Shown here: piece by piece, positions 15,659 to 23,797 of the stretch | Layout of the letters: each line of letters opens with the position of its first letter | Numbering within the stretch: the stretch's first letter is position 1 | DNA from: Colwellia sp. | GTDB taxonomy: Bacteria; Pseudomonadota; Gammaproteobacteria; Enterobacterales; Alteromonadaceae | DNA length: 34,580 bases | Assembly (NCBI GenBank): GCA_013215385.1 | Contig: JABSOY010000030.1 | Span: 1 to 34,580 of the forward strand | Direction: 5' to 3' | The notes under the pieces: generated by a model | The model's database searches: none | Seen by the model: the letters and a program-made list of their open reading frames with translations, nothing else | Told to the model about the DNA's origin: nothing | Program-made: the position numbers and the translations under genes

Positions 15659-16804
15659 TTAACACTCCAATGCGTTATTAATTAATTTTTTATACGTGGG
15701 AGGAATTCCCAATTTATCGCCCAATATTTCATCTGGTAGAAGTAAACCAAATGCCTTTGAAATATCACCACCAACAATTTCAAGTACATCACCTAAAGCA
15801 CGACCAGCCGCATGACGAAACCAACGAACGCGACTAGCAAGTTCTAAACATGCTTCTTTCGTTGGAGACATAGACTTAGTACGAACACCTTGTGTATTTT
15901 CCATACTTTGAGAAAAAGCATTAATACCCGCAAAAGTGGCGTCAACATCAAGCAAACAATCAACAGACCATTTTTTCAATTCAACCTCTGAGCGATACCA
16001 ACTTAGCTCTTCATTAACGATTTTTTGCTCTAACTTTTTGTTATAGATGCGCCAATAGATAGGACTTGAACGCTTACCAATGGTGACCATTTCAACATCG
16101 AATATTTTTTGGAAGTCTTTGGCATATGTGTATTCACTGGCATTTTTAAAAACGGACATGATGCCGCCCTTGCCTGTTCTGAAAGCTCCATCTTTATAAG
16201 CCTTGTCAGCATAATTACAGTCAAAATTCCCGTCATAATCATCACTGGCCAAGTCAACGCGTGATAAATAAGAAATGGATAAAACGGTATTCAGCCAATG
16301 ATGAATTTTGAACGTGTCGGTATAGCCAAAAAGGTTTTTACAGCCTAAGCCTGATATTTGGATATATACCGTATCTCTTTGACCACCAAGACCAATAAAG
16401 CCAACATCAACACCCGTTTGTGATTTCATCGTTAAAGAGTTGCTGTAGCCATGAAAGCCCTTATCTCTAGGTGCTGAAATCGTAAAACCTAAAACATGGT
16501 CAACAAATATCTTTAGGGTTTTTAAATAGAAATCTGAAAGCTGATTTTTAACAAAGAGAATATGCTTTTCGATTTCTTCTAATGATTTACCATCAGAGTT
16601 TTCAATTTTTGGCGGCAATGGAAAGAAGGGTTGGTTTTTGGGACTATACCCGGCAAAACCTGCTTTATGACAATGACGAAGCTGTGACAGTGGAAAACTA
16701 AAAGCCAAATGGTCAACAATCACATTGTCTTTTTTAGCTACAATTCGTTTGTTAATTAGTTCATCAGCCAGAGGTGACAAAGCATTATTTATAACATTTC
16801 TCAT
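15659..16804 (-). CDS. Rolling-circle replication initiation protein (RstA/pII-like)
   Basis: 381 aa. The pattern LSRVDLASDDYDGNF (about 200-214), plus RIYNKKLEQK and SWYRSEVELKKWSVDCLLDV, is that of the replication initiation factor family (PF02486, including CTX RstA). It nicks the double-stranded phage form to start rolling-circle replication. Translation is coupled to the small gene before it by an ATGA overlap. I did not fix the catalytic Tyr; candidates lie in the C-terminal half. Confidence 0.88.
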   Translation of the reverse strand: MRNVINNALSPLADELINKRIVAKKDNVIVDHLAFSFPLSQLRHCHKAGFAGYSPKNQPFFPLPPKIENSDGKSLEEIEKHILFVKNQLSDFYLKTLKIFVDHVLGFTISAPRDKGFHGYSNSLTMKSQTGVDVGFIGLGGQRDTVYIQISGLGCKNLFGYTDTFKIHHWLNTVLSISYLSRVDLASDDYDGNFDCNYADKAYKDGAFRTGKGGIMSVFKNASEYTYAKDFQKIFDVEMVTIGKRSSPIYWRIYNKKLEQKIVNEELSWYRSEVELKKWSVDCLLDVDATFAGINAFSQSMENTQGVRTKSMSPTKEACLELASRVRWFRHAAGRALGDVLEIVGGDISKAFGLLLPDEILGDKLGIPPTYKKLINNALEC

Positions 16805-16998
16805 ATGACCCCCTTTTGAACTAACTTTCGATAATTTGAATCGGTTATCTCTACAACGTCTGAATTACCCATTTCATACGAAACCCACTGCTTGAACTTA
16901 GGCAGTGACGAAAAATAATTGTATTGGCGCTCACCAGATGAATCATCGTGAGTTGTATTGACGCCTAAAATTCTTTCGTATTCGTAATAGATAATCAT
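16801..16998 (-). CDS. 65-aa phage protein of unknown function
   Basis: Starts MIIYYEYERILGVNTTHDDS and includes FSSLPKFKQWVSYEMGNS. Soluble and slightly acidic. It overlaps rep by four bases, typical of translational coupling, which supports it as a real gene. No family recognised; an accessory replication or regulatory protein is likely from position. Confidence 0.7.
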   Translation of the reverse strand: MIIYYEYERILGVNTTHDDSSGERQYNYFSSLPKFKQWVSYEMGNSDVVEITDSNYRKLVQKGVI

Positions 16999-17015
16999 TT
17001 AAGTCACTTACATTC

Positions 17016-17270
17016 TTAAACTACGAGTTCAGCTTCAGCGCGAATGGCAAGCATGTTTATAAATGTCTTTTCACGTGCTTTTAGTTTTTTACGAATTGGT
17101 AATCGGCCATGATGAATTTGTTGACGAACATTGCCTGTAGTGTCGTTAGTTATACGTGCGTAGTCTTCGACACTTAAGAAAGGGAGACTTGCAACGACCA
17201 AATCTCTTTTAAGTGATTCAAATTGACTGTCAGTGAGTGTAATATGGTTATTTAGCGTACTTACGTTCAT
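17016..17270 (-). CDS. Small HTH-like regulator, first gene of the inovirus operon
   Basis: 84 aa. The middle (FLSVEDYARITNDTTGNVRQ) reads as a helix-turn-helix of the MerR/excisionase kind: a 'x-SVE-x-YA' helix followed by QIHHGRLPIRKKLKAREK. Similar short proteins head inovirus operons in Vibrio and relatives. It is divergent from the CI-like gene, with two inverted repeats between them. It may activate the lytic operon or act as the excision factor for the integrase. Confidence 0.68.
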   Translation of the reverse strand: MNVSTLNNHITLTDSQFESLKRDLVVASLPFLSVEDYARITNDTTGNVRQQIHHGRLPIRKKLKAREKTFINMLAIRAEAELVV

Positions 17271-17311
17271 TTAACTCTCCCATCAAGGGCTTATTAGATG
17301 AATGCAATTTA

Positions 17312-17350
17312 AATCCTTTTTAAAGGGATTACAACCCCTAGCTTAGGGTT
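17312..17350. promoter_or_regulatory. Probable operator region between divergent regulators
   Basis: Two dyads lie side by side: AATCC...GGATT (17312-17330) and AACCC...GGGTT (17333-17350). Their arms resemble each other (AA[T/C]CC). They sit 14-50 bases before the CI-like start and about 40-80 bases before the divergent operon. This is a switch-like arrangement; direct binding is inferred. Confidence 0.6.
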
Positions 17351-17363
17351 TTTGGGTTTTATT

Positions 17364-17768
17364 ATGACTTGTAATGTAGATGAAATATTTAAAAGAATTT
17401 TAAGTACTTGTAATATAAAGAATTTAAAAGAGCTTTCGCTATTCTTTGGCTATAAAGAAAATTGGGCTTCAAATACAAGAACCAGAGGCGTTATCCCATG
17501 GGAGATATGCCTAAAAGTGGCGATAGAGCATAATTTAAGTATGGATTATTTATTATTTGGAGGGGCGAACAACTCAAATAGTCTAGATGTGAATAAATTA
17601 AAACTTTCGATTACCGAAGGACTTTTCTATACTATTCAAGCCGAATTAATTTCATTAAAAAATGGTGTCAAAATATCCACAGTCACCAATGCAATAACTA
17701 ATGAGATTATTGAAAATAATGAGATTGAAACGACAGGTGAAGTAAATAAAGCAACTAAAACTGTTTAA
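17364..17768 (+). CDS. CI-like phage repressor
   Basis: 134 aa from ATG 17364; an in-frame TTG at 17352 is a weaker choice. The N-terminal domain LKELSLFFGYKENWASNTRT and GVIPWEICLKVAIEHNLSMD, then YLLFGG, is the Bac_CI_repr helix-turn-helix type. The C-terminal part is short and has no LexA/CI autocleavage peptidase, so RecA-stimulated self-cleavage is unlikely; induction must work another way (small antirepressor or LexA-type control). Divergent from the phage operon across the operator-like dyads. Confidence 0.82.
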   Translation: MTCNVDEIFKRILSTCNIKNLKELSLFFGYKENWASNTRTRGVIPWEICLKVAIEHNLSMDYLLFGGANNSNSLDVNKLKLSITEGLFYTIQAELISLKNGVKISTVTNAITNEIIENNEIETTGEVNKATKTV

Positions 17769-17769
17769 T

Positions 17770-18018
17770 TTATTTACTTGTATAAAGTCGAACGACTTTA
17801 GAAGAAGATTTGACATTTTTATTAGCAAGCGCTGATGATACAGATATCTCCCATTGTTTTATTTGTATGACCCTACAGTCTTGAGGTAATTGCTTAATTT
17901 CCATATAGCGTTTTAATAATTTCTTATCACTATAAATAAAATTGTTTTTTTCAAATCTCAAAGCTTTAAATACAACCATTAAAGTAATGATAATAAACGC
18001 CCAAACTGCAATTTCCAT
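17770..18018 (-). CDS. 82-aa single-pass membrane protein, third gene of the peptide cluster
   Basis: One N-terminal membrane segment (AVWAFIIITLMVVFKALRF, about 4-22), then a basic soluble domain with LKRYMEIKQLPQDCRVIQIK. It overlaps the multi-pass gene upstream by 40 bases, so they share a message. No family recognised. Its stop lies two bases from the stop of the converging repressor. Confidence 0.65.
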   Translation of the reverse strand: MEIAVWAFIIITLMVVFKALRFEKNNFIYSDKKLLKRYMEIKQLPQDCRVIQIKQWEISVSSALANKNVKSSSKVVRLYTSK

Positions 18019-18470
18019 TTAACCTTACATCCATACAAAAATATAACAATACTAAAAAAATATAGCGTTAACGTAAACACTGACTGAGCATTAATCAGCC
18101 ATGAAATTGGCTCGTCACTATCATAAATAACAACTCTAACCCTATGGAGTATTAAATAACTAATCGCCATAGATATATAAAATGAATAAACAACTAACGT
18201 AGTTTTTTTATGTAAAACCTTAGTGAAAAAATGAAATGTTACTGATAAAAAAACACAAACTGATAAACCTAAAGCCGCCCCCAAATAAAAAGTATAAAAA
18301 CCAAGCTTAACTTTTAAAAACTGATTAAACACACAAAAAACAAATGCGAGAGTAATAATAATTAAATTAGATTTATTATTAAATTTATTTAAAAAACTAA
18401 AAATAAAACAGACTAAATAGCCAACCAAATAAAACTTGGCAATAAAATGCCCTAGCTCATGACTAATCAT
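17979..18470 (-). CDS. Multi-pass membrane protein with N-terminal HELGH
   Basis: 163 aa, about five membrane segments. It begins MISHELGHFIAKFYLVGYLV. HELGH followed by a hydrophobic helix is the HExxH metal site of M50 (site-2-protease-like) intramembrane peptidases. The second M50 motif (an Asp in a later helix, usually N-x-x-P-x-x-x-LDG) is not visible; D133 near SDEPISWL is the only late acidic candidate. So it could be a minimal or divergent peptidase, or a chance HExxH. The start is firm: ATG 18470 is preceded by AAGGCG and the frame is closed just upstream. It directly follows the repeat-peptide gene. Confidence 0.68.
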   Translation of the reverse strand: MISHELGHFIAKFYLVGYLVCFIFSFLNKFNNKSNLIIITLAFVFCVFNQFLKVKLGFYTFYLGAALGLSVCVFLSVTFHFFTKVLHKKTTLVVYSFYISMAISYLILHRVRVVIYDSDEPISWLINAQSVFTLTLYFFSIVIFLYGCKVKWKLQFGRLLSLL

Positions 18471-18483
18471 ATAACGCCTTTAA

Positions 18484-18765
18484 TTAACCAGGTGGTCTTT
18501 TAGGGTGTGAGCCGCCTTCGTTGAATAAAGACTTTGCTTCATCAGAAATAGAAACTGTATCAGATGTATTTTGTGATTGAGAATTTACTTCTTCATTTTT
18601 AGGACGCCCTGGGTGTCCGCCACCTTCATTTTGCAATCCTATAGATTCGGAAGATAAAGAAACTGTACCAGATGAGTTTTGTATTTGAGAATTTACTTCT
18701 TCTATTGTTGAGGCTTTTTTATAGAGGTTAGTTTCCGTATTCAATATCGTACTTTTAATGTCCAT
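18484..18765 (-). CDS. 93-aa two-repeat peptide precursor-like protein
   Basis: A 21-aa leader (MDIKSTILNTETNLYKKAST, then I) is followed by two back-to-back 36-aa units (residues 22-57 and 58-93). Each unit begins EEVNSQ, has TVSLSSES or TVSISDEA in the middle, and ends NEGGGHPGRP or NEGGSHPKRP. There is no signal peptide or membrane helix. Leader plus repeated core units with a Gly-Gly and a conserved HPxRP end look like a precursor of processed peptides. The gene is first in an operon with two membrane proteins, one with HELGH. Function not recognised. Confidence 0.72.
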   Translation of the reverse strand: MDIKSTILNTETNLYKKASTIEEVNSQIQNSSGTVSLSSESIGLQNEGGGHPGRPKNEEVNSQSQNTSDTVSISDEAKSLFNEGGSHPKRPPG

Positions 18766-18883
18766 ATTTACCCTTTACCTTTAATATTGGAAAAATACTA
18801 ACTCATTAACATAATAATAACAAATAGATTTCCCTTGATTTATGTGTATCCTTAAATTAGATATCAAGATGCAGTAATCAAAA

Positions 18884-19897
18884 ATGATAAAGATTAAAAA
18901 AGTTCAAGACGGTATTTCGAAAACTGACAATATAGAAAAACCGTATTGTGTTGATTTTCGACCAAATGGTAAACATGGAAATCGTAAACGTGGTGAGTTT
19001 GTCACAAGAAACGAAGCTATAAGATTTAGAGACTATTGGAACGGAGAATTAAAAAATGCCAAAGAATGGGAACCTAACCCAGAAGATAATAGGCGACTAA
19101 TAGAATTAATAGACCTTTGGTATAAGTTACATGGAAAAAGCTTAAGCGATATAACAAAGCGCTTAGCTAAAATGAAAGCTATGTGCGCAAAAATGAATAA
19201 TCCTATCGTTAGAAAGATTACTGCCGCTGACTGGTCAAAATATCGAGCCGAACGTTTAGAAAAAGTAACAATTAAAACGGTAAATAATGAACAAACCTAT
19301 TTAAGCGCCATGTTTAACGAATTAATACGTTTAAACGAAATTAATAATAATCCAATTAAAAATGTAAGAGCATTAAAATACCAACAGCCGGAAATGGGTT
19401 TTTTATTACCTGATGAAATATTAATATTATTAGAAGAGCTAAAAAAATCTAGGAATAGTGATGCGTATCTCGTGGCAAAAATTGCATTGTCAACAGGTGC
19501 AAGATGGGGAGAAGCAGAAGGCATTACCAGTAGGCAGGTAGCAAACAACCAAATAACCTACATAAAAACTAAAGGCAAGAAAAATAGAACAATTCCAATT
19601 AGTGAAGAATTAGCAAAAGAGATCCCTAAAAAAAGAGGTAGTTTATTTACTAGTTGCATAGGTGCATTCAGGAAAGCGTTAGAGCGGACGGGAGTTCAAC
19701 TCCCCAAAGGACAATGTAGTCACGTCTTAAGGCATACTTTTGCAAGTCACTTTATGATGAAAGGAGGCAATATATTGGTGCTTCAGCAAATATTAGGTCA
19801 TGCTAGTATTAACGATACTATGAAATATGCTCACTTTAGTAAAACTCACCTAGAGGACGCTATTAGGTTAAACCCGATATGCAACAATAACGAATAG
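18884..19897 (+). CDS. Tyrosine integrase of unit 1
   Basis: 337 aa. The N-terminal arm-binding region (about 1-60) is basic, followed by a SAM-like core-binding domain and the catalytic domain. Active-site residues are Arg in TGARWGEA (about 207), Lys in KTKGKKNRT, H-x-x-R in HVLRHTF (about 279), His in QILGHASI, and Tyr in MKYAHFS (about 314). It is near the right end of unit 1 and reads toward the core at 20011; paired GTCCAC sites begin two bases after its stop. This indicates it integrates unit 1 into the ssrA end. Filamentous phages more often use host XerCD, so an own integrase is notable. Confidence 0.92.
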   Translation: MIKIKKVQDGISKTDNIEKPYCVDFRPNGKHGNRKRGEFVTRNEAIRFRDYWNGELKNAKEWEPNPEDNRRLIELIDLWYKLHGKSLSDITKRLAKMKAMCAKMNNPIVRKITAADWSKYRAERLEKVTIKTVNNEQTYLSAMFNELIRLNEINNNPIKNVRALKYQQPEMGFLLPDEILILLEELKKSRNSDAYLVAKIALSTGARWGEAEGITSRQVANNQITYIKTKGKKNRTIPISEELAKEIPKKRGSLFTSCIGAFRKALERTGVQLPKGQCSHVLRHTFASHFMMKGGNILVLQQILGHASINDTMKYAHFSKTHLEDAIRLNPICNNNE

Positions 19898-19898
19898 T

Positions 19899-19915
19899 GT
19901 CCACCTTTTGTCCAC
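19899..19915 (+). repeat. Arm-type sites of unit 1, right
   Basis: GTCCAC at 19899 and 19910, spacing 11 and joined by CTTTT, matching 7448-7464. Confidence 0.7.
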
Positions 19916-20010
19916 CTTACACTAACAAACTGTAATAAACGCTAAAGCGCTATAACACTAACCCTTTGATTACATTACAACTCATTGTTTTAACTAGCAA
20001 TTAAATAGGG

Positions 20011-20034
20011 TCGATTCCCCCCCGCTCCACCACA
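20011..20034 (+). repeat. Middle att site (unit 1/unit 2 junction)
   Basis: Exact 24-base copy of the ssrA 3' end (TCGATT, C7, GCTCCACCACA). There is no tmRNA before it, so it is a recombination remnant, not an RNA gene. The gap from here to the integrase at 20127 holds arm-type sites only. Confidence 0.92.
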
Positions 20035-20096
20035 TTAGATATAAATGGCTGATTTCATTAATGATTTCAGCCATTTTTGTTTTCAAATGGCTATTC

Positions 20097-20127
20097 ATCC
20101 CACAAACACCCCACAAGGTGCTACACA
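20097..20127 (+). repeat. Arm-type sites of unit 2, left
   Basis: Contains ATCCCACAAACACCCCACAA and GTGCTACACA; the partner at 32915-32945 differs at four positions. AAGGTG inside it also serves as the ribosome site of the integrase, so arm binding could repress int translation or transcription. Confidence 0.72.
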
Positions 20128-21632
20128 TGAAAAACGCCACCACAAATCTAATTCAACGAAACGGCAATATATACTTTAGAAAACGTATTCCTAAAGATAT
20201 TAAACCATTCATTCAAAAACCTGAGTTCTACGTTTCCTTAAATACAAAGTGTTACACGACTGCAATTAACATGAGTTCCGAGTTAATTTATGATATTGAA
20301 ACGCAATTCCATAACTTAAGAAAAGCAATGGCACGGAACTTACAAGCTGACGTAGATAAAATTCTGGGAAGAACAACTAGAGCTATCAATCGAGTTAATG
20401 GTAAAGAATCAGTTTTAGATTGGACAAAAAAGACAGTTAAATATTCTGATGGCCATGAAGTTACCTTTGAAGCGGATCATGGTGACCCTGTTGCTGAGCG
20501 CGAGACAGTTAAAATCATGGCTGACGAGTATGAGTACACGCCTAAACCTGTACACCCACGAACTACAACGTCTACTAGTGTAGAAGTAACTTTAAGGGGT
20601 GCTGTTGACCAATATCTTCACTCCAAAAAATCCGCTGGAGGTATTCAAGAAAAAACTTTAGACGCCAATAAAGCAAGCCTGAATACTCTCATTGAATATT
20701 TTGGTGCAGAACGTCCCCCTTCAGAGATTAAGTATCAGCAAGCAGAAGAGATACGAAACGCATTACTTAAACTACCTGCAAATAGAAATAAAAAGAAGCA
20801 ATATAAAAATAAGACCATTCAGCAGTTAATCGAACTCAACTGCCCACCGCAATCGCCTCGAACTGTAAAAGGTATTATAGAAAGATACTCAAGCTTTTTT
20901 GAATGGTTAGTGAAATCTGATTATGTTGATAAAAACTATTTTCATAAATTAAGAGTAGCAATTCCAAAAAGAAAAGAATCTGAGCTGCGCCAAAGGTGGG
21001 ATGATAGCAGCCTACTCACCTTATTTGACTCTGAGGTTTATACACAACATAAACTAACTCACCCATATATGTTTTGGTTACCATTACTCGCCTTGTACAC
21101 TGGTTCGCGGCAAAATGAAATTGCTCAGCTCTATGTTTCTGACGTAAAGGAAGTAGACGGTATTCTATTAATAGATATTAATGAGCAGAAAAAACACCAA
21201 AAACTAAAAAATACTAATTCAGCTCGTCTCATCCCTATTCATCAACACTTGATAGATCTTGGGTTTATAAATTATTTGAACATTAGGAAAAAGAGGAATA
21301 GCACTCTTCTGTTTGATGGTCTTCTCAATAATCTAAATGAAGCCCCTAGAGATGGATTAGGAAATAAAGCAGGTAAATGGTTTCAGAGGTACCGTAAGAA
21401 GCTTAATATTACCCATGTTGATTTTCATAGCTTTAGACATACTGTTGCAGATGAGTTTAAACAAAAACAAGTTAATGAAACACAAGCTCAAGGAATATTA
21501 GGGCACATATCAGATAGTGAGACTTATCGCAGGTACGGCAAAGACTTAAATGTTCGAGTTCAAAAAGAAACTATTGATATTTTGGATTTTTCTGATGTTA
21601 TTAAAAATATAACAAAGTGGCGTTTAAAATAG
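20127..21632 (+). CDS. Tyrosine integrase of unit 2
   Basis: 501 aa from ATG 20127 with AAGGTG six bases before; the frame is open further up to 20061, but that part crosses the arm sites. The N-terminus, NLIQRNGNIYFRKRIPKDIK, is the DUF6538 type found in many integrases of genomic islands. Catalytic residues are Arg in TGSRQNEI (about 328), H-x-x-R in HSFRHTV (about 434), GHISDS, and Tyr in ETYRRYG (about 467). It is the first gene after the middle core and reads away from it. Confidence 0.92.
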   Translation: MKNATTNLIQRNGNIYFRKRIPKDIKPFIQKPEFYVSLNTKCYTTAINMSSELIYDIETQFHNLRKAMARNLQADVDKILGRTTRAINRVNGKESVLDWTKKTVKYSDGHEVTFEADHGDPVAERETVKIMADEYEYTPKPVHPRTTTSTSVEVTLRGAVDQYLHSKKSAGGIQEKTLDANKASLNTLIEYFGAERPPSEIKYQQAEEIRNALLKLPANRNKKKQYKNKTIQQLIELNCPPQSPRTVKGIIERYSSFFEWLVKSDYVDKNYFHKLRVAIPKRKESELRQRWDDSSLLTLFDSEVYTQHKLTHPYMFWLPLLALYTGSRQNEIAQLYVSDVKEVDGILLIDINEQKKHQKLKNTNSARLIPIHQHLIDLGFINYLNIRKKRNSTLLFDGLLNNLNEAPRDGLGNKAGKWFQRYRKKLNITHVDFHSFRHTVADEFKQKQVNETQAQGILGHISDSETYRRYGKDLNVRVQKETIDILDFSDVIKNITKWRLK

Positions 21633-21683
21633 CTAAACCTAATGTGCATCAGCGATCTTCCATGTCACGAAGGTGAGTAATAA

Positions 21684-21713
21684 AAGGGGCTTAACTATTA
21701 ACAGGAGCCCCTT
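21684..21713. terminator. Hairpin between integrase and helicase
   Basis: AAGGGGCT and AGCCCCTT form a perfect 8-bp stem between two converging genes. No clear T run follows, so efficiency is uncertain. Confidence 0.55.
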
Positions 21714-21733
21714 ATAGTACCTATTTCATTAAC

Positions 21734-23797
21734 CTACGGTACAGTGTAATCAAACTTCACTACTTTACATTTTGAAAAAAACATCAATAATTCTTTTTCT
21801 TCCTGTTCATCTTTGACAATCCTAATACATCTCAAATTTTTCTTAGCTCTTGAGCATGCTACATAAACCAACTTCTGAGTATTAGATGTTTTTGTTGAGG
21901 ATGTGCCTTCAGAATAAAAGGACTTAAAGTCATATTTTTGATACCAAGAGTACTCATCAAGTACCACGATTACATTGTCAATGCCTGAGCCCTTCGTTTT
22001 ATGCATGGTTATATAATTTGTATCTTCATTAAGGTAATGAAAGTAATTAACCATTTCAGAAAACTTTAATTCATTAGAGAAGAAGCGGGAATAAAATTTC
22101 TCTTGTTTGTAATCTCTTTCGAGCTCATTAAAGTCATCTTGGTCGATATCAGGAATATCCGCTGTTATTCGTGTAAATGTATTCTTACCTTCCTCATATA
22201 ATTTTCCAAACTTTTTATGGGCTTCATTGCCCTCAATCTCTTCCATAAACCGTTGATATGACTCCATGTGTGCTAAATAAGCATTTGAAGGTGTGATCAG
22301 CTTTAAGTCAAACGCCAACTTAAGTACATCCACAGCTCCTTCCGAAGAGGTCATTACCTTATCAATATTCTCTTTAATTAACTGTTTATCATTCAGGTTA
22401 TTTAAATAGAAACCTTGTTCTTTTAACTTCTGATAAACCAAATTGTAATCTGGTTCAATACCTGGCATAGGGGAATAGGCATTACATAACTCGAATAGGC
22501 TCCTAAACTGCATTCTATCTAAATGCTTATCGATTAACTCTTTAGGATCACTATATCGATTTGAGAAAATAGAATATAAAACGTCAAAACCGGCATCAAA
22601 AGCGATAGACTTGTTAGTTAGCTTTAATTGTCTGAATACGTCATCACCTTTACCTACAGATGCATGATTAATTATTTCTTCTAAATTTTTCAAGTGAATT
22701 TCTTTTTCTAAGTATTTCTCTTCCGGAGTCATCTTTCCAGACGGCTGTGCAGGTTTAACCGCATAAAACAGGTCAACTACACCTTGCCTATCAGAAAGTG
22801 TCTCCCGTACTCCCTGTTCATCCACTTTAAAGGCAACATCTTGCTTTAACGTATCATCTCGCAAAGTATTAATAAAATTAACGACTTGCTCAGAACACCT
22901 AAAGTTGTCATCTTTTTCAATTTTTTCAACCAGACCTACCTTAATCTGTTTATCAAGATTCCCTATACCATCAGGATAAATGGCCTGCATTGAATCCCCA
23001 AAAAAACCGATTAGAACATCAGCCTGCACAGGCATATGCTTTAAAAATATATCAACAATTTTAGGATTAGTATCTTGATATTCATCGACAAAAATACAAT
23101 CATATTTACTTTGCAATATTCGCCCGATAACAGGGTATTTGGTAAAAAGTAAACTGGCTATATCGATTAATCCATCATGGCCATAACTAAGTTTTTTTAA
23201 ATTATTAAAAGCTGTTTTATTGTACTCAATATCCACATAGTCCTTGTCTCGAATAACATTTATTATTACTTCGTTATGTGATGCTATTCTTTCATTTAAA
23301 TCAGTATTAAATTCCACAGGTGATTTATCATAGGCCCTTTTCCCCATAACTTTATCGACCCTTTCATTCTCTACTAAGAACTTGGACTTCATATATTTTT
23401 CGTATATTTTTTTATACTTTTCGTGCTCTAGCTTATTTTGATCTTTCTCATCTATATAAAAGCTTAACTCAGCTCGCTCCATATATTTAATAATAAATAA
23501 CTCATGTATAACTTCATGGATATTTTTTTTATAGTTTTTAATTAAGTCACTTAAAAATGAATGAATTGTCGAGATTGTATAACCTACTCCAACACGAGAT
23601 TCAATTTCTTCAGCCGCTAAATTAGTATGCGTTATACACGCTATTTTATAAGTAGGAAAGTACTGAGAAATGAACTCTAAACTTTGTTTCAAAGTTTCTG
23701 TTTTCCCACTACCCGCACCTCCTTGAAGTACAAAATTTTGTTTGCTCTTCACACAAACTTTTATCTTATCTAAAGCACCAATTACTGTTGTAGCCAT
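21734..23797 (-). CDS. UvrD-like helicase, GajB-like component of a Gabija-type system
   Basis: 687 aa from ATG 23797, chosen because GGAGGG lies nine bases before it. SF1A helicase motifs in order: LQGGAGSGKTETLK (Walker A, about 24-37), FVDEYQDTNP (II), GFFGDSMQAIYPDG (III), NFRCSEQVV (IV), ITMHKTKGSGIDNVIVVLDE (V) and YVACSRAKKNLRC (VI). In Gabija, GajB associates with GajA and takes part in sensing or enzymatic response to phage. It overlaps the upstream OLD-type gene by 16 bases. It is longer than the B. cereus GajB (494 aa), with a large middle insertion (about 330-550). Confidence 0.85.
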   Translation of the reverse strand: MATTVIGALDKIKVCVKSKQNFVLQGGAGSGKTETLKQSLEFISQYFPTYKIACITHTNLAAEEIESRVGVGYTISTIHSFLSDLIKNYKKNIHEVIHELFIIKYMERAELSFYIDEKDQNKLEHEKYKKIYEKYMKSKFLVENERVDKVMGKRAYDKSPVEFNTDLNERIASHNEVIINVIRDKDYVDIEYNKTAFNNLKKLSYGHDGLIDIASLLFTKYPVIGRILQSKYDCIFVDEYQDTNPKIVDIFLKHMPVQADVLIGFFGDSMQAIYPDGIGNLDKQIKVGLVEKIEKDDNFRCSEQVVNFINTLRDDTLKQDVAFKVDEQGVRETLSDRQGVVDLFYAVKPAQPSGKMTPEEKYLEKEIHLKNLEEIINHASVGKGDDVFRQLKLTNKSIAFDAGFDVLYSIFSNRYSDPKELIDKHLDRMQFRSLFELCNAYSPMPGIEPDYNLVYQKLKEQGFYLNNLNDKQLIKENIDKVMTSSEGAVDVLKLAFDLKLITPSNAYLAHMESYQRFMEEIEGNEAHKKFGKLYEEGKNTFTRITADIPDIDQDDFNELERDYKQEKFYSRFFSNELKFSEMVNYFHYLNEDTNYITMHKTKGSGIDNVIVVLDEYSWYQKYDFKSFYSEGTSSTKTSNTQKLVYVACSRAKKNLRCIRIVKDEQEEKELLMFFSKCKVVKFDYTVP

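Larger units (their letters stand above)
7402..20010. mobile_element. Unit 1: integrated inovirus with cargo, 12,633 bp repeat-to-repeat
   Basis: Bounded by exact 24-base ssrA-derived repeats at 7378 and 20011. Paired GTCCAC arm sites lie at both ends (7448-7464 and 19899-19915), and the unit has its own tyrosine integrase (18884-19897). Inovirus structural and replication genes occupy 11.4-17.8 kb. Cargo fills 7.9-10.8 kb, and an unrecognised three-gene cluster lies at 17.8-18.8 kb. It is large for an inovirus genome (commonly 6-10 kb). Whether the whole 12.6 kb is packaged, or an inovirus integrated with or into another element, cannot be told from sequence alone. Confidence 0.8.

Noticed and set aside
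20011-20034. Possible tRNA or second tmRNA end
   Set aside because: Only the T-loop and acceptor tail are present; no 5' half or fold. It is an att core. The same holds for 33029-33046.
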